From NCBI GenBank assembly GCA_030062745.1, contig CP099841.1, positions 21,889,398 to 21,953,397 on the forward strand: a stretch of DNA of 64,000 nucleotides, read 5' to 3'. Each line of letters opens with the position of its first letter. The first letter of the stretch is position 1. The position numbers and the translations under genes are program-made. The DNA comes from Capitulum mitella. Its lineage: Eukaryota; Arthropoda; Thecostraca; Pollicipedomorpha; Pollicipedidae. The notes under the pieces are model-generated. The model was not told the DNA's origin. It did no database searches and worked only from the letters and a program-made list of their open reading frames with translations. Below are positions 60,400-64,000 of the stretch, piece after piece.

Positions 60400-60920
60400 G
60401 CCTCTGCCGTGAGAGGTCCGACTTCGACCGATGCCATCGCAGGACAGAGACCAGACGGACCGCTCCGCCGCCGGCCGGCGGCCGATAGCCGAAGGGTACA
60501 GCTCGTGACCTCCGGCCGCAAATCGCAGGTCATGAAGCCCGGCCGAAGGCGTCGTGACCCCCCGCGGAAGGTCGCAGATCGTGGCCCCAGGCCGAGGGTT
60601 GCAGGTCGTGACTCGCGGTCGAAGGTCGCAGGTCATGACCTCCGGCCAAAGATCGTAGGTCGTGACCCCCGGCCGACGCCGGCGGCGGTCCGCCGCGCTC
60701 CGACCACAGACGGCGCCGGCGGACGGGCGCGACAAACTTGGCGCCGTGATTGCTGCGACGTCGATCGTGCGCGGTAACTCCGACGGCAGCAATCACTCGG
60801 GCCGCCGGCGGCGTGGGCCGCGCCCGGCGCGCCGCACTCGGCGCCGGCCTGGTCTGCCGCAGTCGGCCCATGACCGAGGGCAGACGCGGCCAGGAGCCGC
60901 GAGAGCAGCAGAAATCTGAC
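60400..60920. other. CpG-rich island containing a minisatellite
   Basis: CpG-dense block of about 520 bp. Several frames on both strands are open throughout, including one through the 27-bp repeat, but no domain appears. Composition suffices to explain the frames. Confidence 0.45.
60505..60680. repeat. 27-bp minisatellite, about 6-7 units
   Basis: GTGACC/ATGACC-type starts recur at 60505, 60532, 60554, 60581, 60608, 60635 and 60662. All intervals are 27 bp except one of 22 bp. The core is GGCCGAAGGTCGCAGGTCGT. Because 27 is a multiple of three, translations give nine-residue repeats like VAGRDSRSK. Confidence 0.88.
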
Positions 60921-61639
60921 TGTCTGTGGAGTCGGCCTTGCGGATCGAGGTGGCCTTTTATGGAGTACGGCGGTTGTTACGGGTACCTCCATCGAAGTCC
61001 GACCGCAATAATGCCAAAGAGACTTCTTAACCGTTGAATCCGCTTGACGTTGGCGCAACCTGCTCAGGCTATTTGCGATGAATTTCCCCACCTGCGGAAT
61101 CCCACCTTCCTCAATTTCCCCACCTTCCCCACATGCGGAAGTGTTGCTGAACATCATGATGGTGGTTAAGACAGGCCTCATTTCTAAATATTCGACGCAC
61201 TTCTGACGCCGTTTCAAGCCTGTTGGGCCCATCTGGCAAAAGCAAATGACGTACGTTGTTTGGGCACTCCTGTGACTTGCTCGTTGATTGCATCAAGCAA
61301 CGTCTTAACATGCGCACGGGAAAAGGAGTCTTTTTGTGCCCCCGCCTGTTTTTCTTGAATATCTCAAGAACAGGTCGGAGCTGGTTGCTGCTACTTTGTG
61401 ACATTTATAGCAACTGAATAAGTCGTCGATTGACGCAAAAAAATCGAAAATCGGTCGGGAATGTTGAAGCTTCAAGCATTTAAAGTCAGACAAACATAAC
61501 GAAAACGACTGTTGTCGCTAACGAATGGGAACTTTTTGAAAGGACTAGCGTTCTACCTAAGCTTACCGTTCGAACACAGTCACGCGACGTCATTCGGGCA
61601 TAAGTGATGGATGTACCAAGACCAAAGTCAGGGTCAGTA
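60921..61639. other. No gene seen
   Basis: No supported feature. A short repetition of TTCCCCACCT lies at 61,082-61,130. Confidence 0.3.
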
Positions 61640-61923
61640 CGGGTCAAGATCACCAAAGGTGAAGGCCAACCAGCTTGTGACCTGATCCAGATTCGCTTTG
61701 CAACATGTCGGTTTGTATGAAATATGCATTCAAAGATCCTAATAAAAACACGTGTGCGCACACTGATACGCTTACATATACGACGGGCAGTGAAGGGCAA
61801 GGTCATCAAAGGTCAAGGTCAAATATCTTGTGACCTGGCCCGGATTTGCTTTGCAATATGTTAATTTGTATCAAATATGCTTTCCAAGACCCTAATAAAA
61901 CACGTTTTGCACATCGATACTCA
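61640..61923. repeat. Two tandem copies of a 153-bp AGGTCA-rich unit
   Basis: CTTGTGACCTG at 61674 recurs at 61827. The copies share GATCACCAAAGGTGAAGG versus GGTCATCAAAGGTCAAGG, TTCGCTTTGCAACATGT versus TTTGCTTTGCAATATGT, and CCTAATAAAA(A)CACGT. The right copy contains AAGGTCAAGGTCAA (direct half-sites). A CATA-type simple repeat follows at 61,919-61,962. Confidence 0.82.
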
Positions 61924-62299
61924 TATGTATGTACATACATACATATACATTCATACATAAATATGAACACTGGAAGTGATCAGATGTACATATGTTGGCT
62001 ACCTTAACCGAAAATACTCCAAAAGATGCGTGTAGCGCCCTCATTTACACTCAAGCTATCCGTGTTGCTCGAAATCTGATCTGTAGAAGATGAAAAAAAT
62101 GTCTCCAAAGGTCAATGATCTGACATGGCGTCGACCCGAAATCCTCACTCAAGACGCCAGATGAATGGAAATTGTCTTATTCCACGTTTTAACCCCCAAA
62201 CAAATACCGTTTCTCCTTCCGTTGGAAAAGTCGTACGGAATGTCCTGTGCGGGCCGAGAAAGTGTCCAAAGTTGACCTTCTTGGCCCTATTTGACCCCG

Positions 62300-62475
62300 A
62301 ATATATTGCCCTAGGGTCATGAAAATTCTACACAACATAAATTGTTATAGTCCCACCCTTTCAATAAAATTTCGTGTTTCTAGCTCTTTCCGTTGCCGAG
62401 ATCGGAGGGGGCACTTTTGCGCCCCCTTTCCAGTGCTCGTTAGCACGAAATCCCCTTCCACTGCGCGGGTTAAAA
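62300..62475. mobile_element. Probable right end of a family B TTAA element
   Basis: The sequence ends TGCGCGGGTTAA (TTAA at about 62,470-62,473), like the right tip at 33,543-33,553. A GGGGGC..TTTTGCGCCCCC palindrome and GCTCGTTAGCACG lie just inside it. Together with the AGGTCA-rich repeats at 61.64-61.92 kb this could be one element, but I could not identify its left end. Confidence 0.5.
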
Positions 62476-62919
62476 TGCTACATTTGCCGGAAAATGCACT
62501 TTGTTATTCTGTTAGCCTTTTCTATATTTTTCATTACTTAATGCACACACACTGCCGTGTACAAAGGGGTTGTTCGTTCCAAGAAGAAGCGCGGCCTAGG
62601 CTCTTTACAGGAAATTTATATTGTTTTATATTATATTATATTACAGGGATGTCATCCTGAGATTAATTAAGATGTCGGTGAGCGAAGCTGGCCCTCGTTC
62701 GTTTGGTTTCCTCTTCTCATGGGCGTGGTGTTTGGTATTCCCGTGGAACATCTCACACGGGTTGGTCCAATAGAGAATTTAACTGGCAGATGCAACTGAA
62801 CATATATGCTATAATGAATTCGTTAAGCACAGGCAGAAACTGGGACGAAATGGAGTATGTTGTCTGTTTGCCGTCCTGTTTCATCTATGTGGCTTTTCAA
62901 TCGTCCCTCTAGTCTGCTG
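62476..62919. other. No gene seen
   Basis: No recognisable feature; a short TATATTATATTATATT run is at 62,625-62,643. Confidence 0.3.
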
Positions 62920-63030
62920 GCTGTCCTGTCTTGTCTGTCTGGTCTGTTAACTATTCTGTCTGGTCTGCTTGCTGTCCTGTCTGGTCTGCTCGCTGTTATG
63001 TCTGGTCTGTCGGTTGTCCTGATTGGTCCA
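62920..63030. repeat. 21-bp tandem repeat, about 4-5 units
   Basis: GGTCTG starts recur at 62941, 62962, 62983 and 63004, and a GGTCCA variant at 63025. The unit is roughly GGTCTGCTNGCTGTCCTGTCT. Being in multiples of three it yields hydrophobic seven-residue repeats in one frame, which are artefacts. Confidence 0.9.
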
Positions 63031-63447
63031 TTGACCATTGTCTGTCTTGCGAAGCTTATTTGCTGCTTTGCACTGTTTTGGTGCCTTGTTGCCAAAACAT
63101 CTGCCTTGGCAGCTGCCTTCTGATGCCAGCTGAGATCTCTGCGAAACTATGTCGACTGAAGAACGCCTGAACTATTTCTCTGATGCCAGAAACTGTTAGG
63201 AAACAAGTGTCGTGTTGGGATTTTAGATCCCGTCGCAAAGCATATATATATGCATATATTGAAGACTAGGGCGTACTTTGCTTTTGTTAGCTTTTTATTT
63301 GTTTTTTCGATGTCTCGAACTATATGTTTTGCTTCATCATTCAGTTGGTGTAAAACTGAGCCGAATGAGCACATTTAGTATCACATTACTTTTGGTCGGT
63401 TTTATTTAACGTTTCGGATATAGCACTATCCATTTTCAAATTACAAA
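63031..63447. other. No gene seen
   Basis: ATATATATGCATATAT near 63,241-63,256 is the only structure noted. Confidence 0.3.
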
Positions 63448-64000
63448 GCGACACTGCATTTTGATTACACTTAGGTTTCGAAATAAATCACATTACACGT
63501 TCGCTCCTCGGTTGCCACACTTTCGATATACACGCCACATCAACACAGTTCTGAACGGCCAAAAAACCCCATACCTGCTTTTGCCCGCATTTTCTGCAAA
63601 ATTATCCGAAGAGTTTCAGGGATACTCCGGCGTTTATTTGTTTGTTTAGTGCTGGGCTGAATTGTTTGATGTATAATGCTTCAAGGATATGGAGTTTGCG
63701 TCGGTCAGTTGTGGATGTGATGATTTCTGTGTTGTCTGTGAGCTGCTGTCTGGTGATGATGCTGCCGTGGGTAACCTGCATGTGTGTCTTTGGGGCTCCG
63801 TCTTGCAAGTGCATGGTGAGACGTCTCGAGAGTGTTGTTGTAGTCACACCAACGTAGTCTGAGTTGTTATGAAGTATAGGGTTTTTTGGCCGTTCAGAAC
63901 TGTGTTGATGTGGCGTGTATATCGAAAGTGTGGCTACCGAGGAGCGAACGTGTAATGTGATTTATTTCGAAACCTAAGTGTAATCAAAATGCAGTGTCGC
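63448..64000. repeat. 122-bp inverted repeat around a GIY-YIG fragment
   Basis: 63448-63569 is the reverse complement of 63879-64000 with a single mismatch (GTTGCC versus GTAGCC). The arms are separated by 309 bp. The right arm touches the window edge and may continue. The coding frame of the GIY-YIG fragment runs through the right arm, so the left arm looks like an inverted duplicate of it. Confidence 0.93.
63602..63900 (-). pseudogene. GIY-YIG endonuclease fragment of a Penelope-like element
   Basis: On the minus strand the frame reads SERPKNPILHNNSDYVGVT, then TLSRRLTMHLQDGAPKTHM, and ends HILEALYIKQFSPALNKQ before a stop near 63,602. This is the layout of a GIY-YIG nuclease: the YVG motif, Arg in LSRR, His in MHL, and the catalytic Glu in ILEALYIK followed by P.LN. 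In Penelope-like retroelements this domain follows the reverse transcriptase at the C-terminus and nicks target DNA. The first GIY-type strand is not recognisable, and an in-frame stop lies upstream at about 63,960. No RT is present before the window edge, so this copy is fragmentary. Confidence 0.78.

Noticed and set aside
61023-61060. Possible left TTAA end of the element ending at 62,473
   Set aside because: TTAACCGTTG matches only the first bases of the family B tip and is not followed by the expected G/C palindrome.

Overview
This is a eukaryotic nuclear window, most likely from an arthropod with a large, repeat-rich, gene-poor genome (a crustacean is my guess, not proven). Three observations support this. 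The Ig-domain exons near 55-56 kb read as the arthropod Dpr family and have GT/AG splice borders. A degenerate (CCTAA)n tract near 9.6-9.8 kb is the arthropod telomere repeat TTAGG. The rest is non-LTR, Penelope-like and short TTAA/hAT-like transposon debris, microsatellites and CpG-rich patches. No bacterial operon, rRNA, convincing tRNA or CRISPR array was seen.

Layout: 0.5-0.95 kb holds a broken non-LTR reverse transcriptase (minus). 3.8-7.1 kb has small tandem repeats (39, 60 and about 43 bp units). 9.6-10.5 kb has the telomere-like tract, a UUCG-type hairpin and a three-unit 160-173 bp repeat, followed by a CRE/CCAAT/GC-box cluster at 10.6 kb. 14.5-17.6, 32.3-35.5, 45.0-46.2, 48.8-50.0, 52.9-54.1 and 61.6-62.5 kb are related short transposon-like elements, full of TGACCT/AGGTCA hexamers; the best preserved carry piggyBac-type TTAA...TTAA ends. 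19-27, 38.8-43, 50.3-52.7 and 60.4-60.9 kb contain CpG-rich islands without recognisable protein domains. 43.5-46.4 kb is a diverged minisatellite interrupted by one TTAA element. 63.4-64 kb is a Penelope-like GIY-YIG fragment inside a nearly perfect inverted repeat.

The only host gene I can support is one plus-strand, multi-exon gene: a candidate signal-peptide exon at 37,068-37,146 in a CpG island, and two exons of a Dpr-like first Ig domain at 55,030-55,322 and 56,136-56,340. The signal-exon donor and the first Ig-exon acceptor are both phase 1, so they can join, but the link across about 18 kb is inference. The remaining exons (second Ig domain, C-terminus) must lie beyond the window. Dpr proteins are cell-surface recognition proteins of neurons that pair with DIP proteins.

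The most interesting structure is the TTAA element family. Two copies carry the same ordered DR1-DR4-DR4 array of nuclear-receptor half-sites and the same altered left end, and relatives across the window are also rich in these half-sites.
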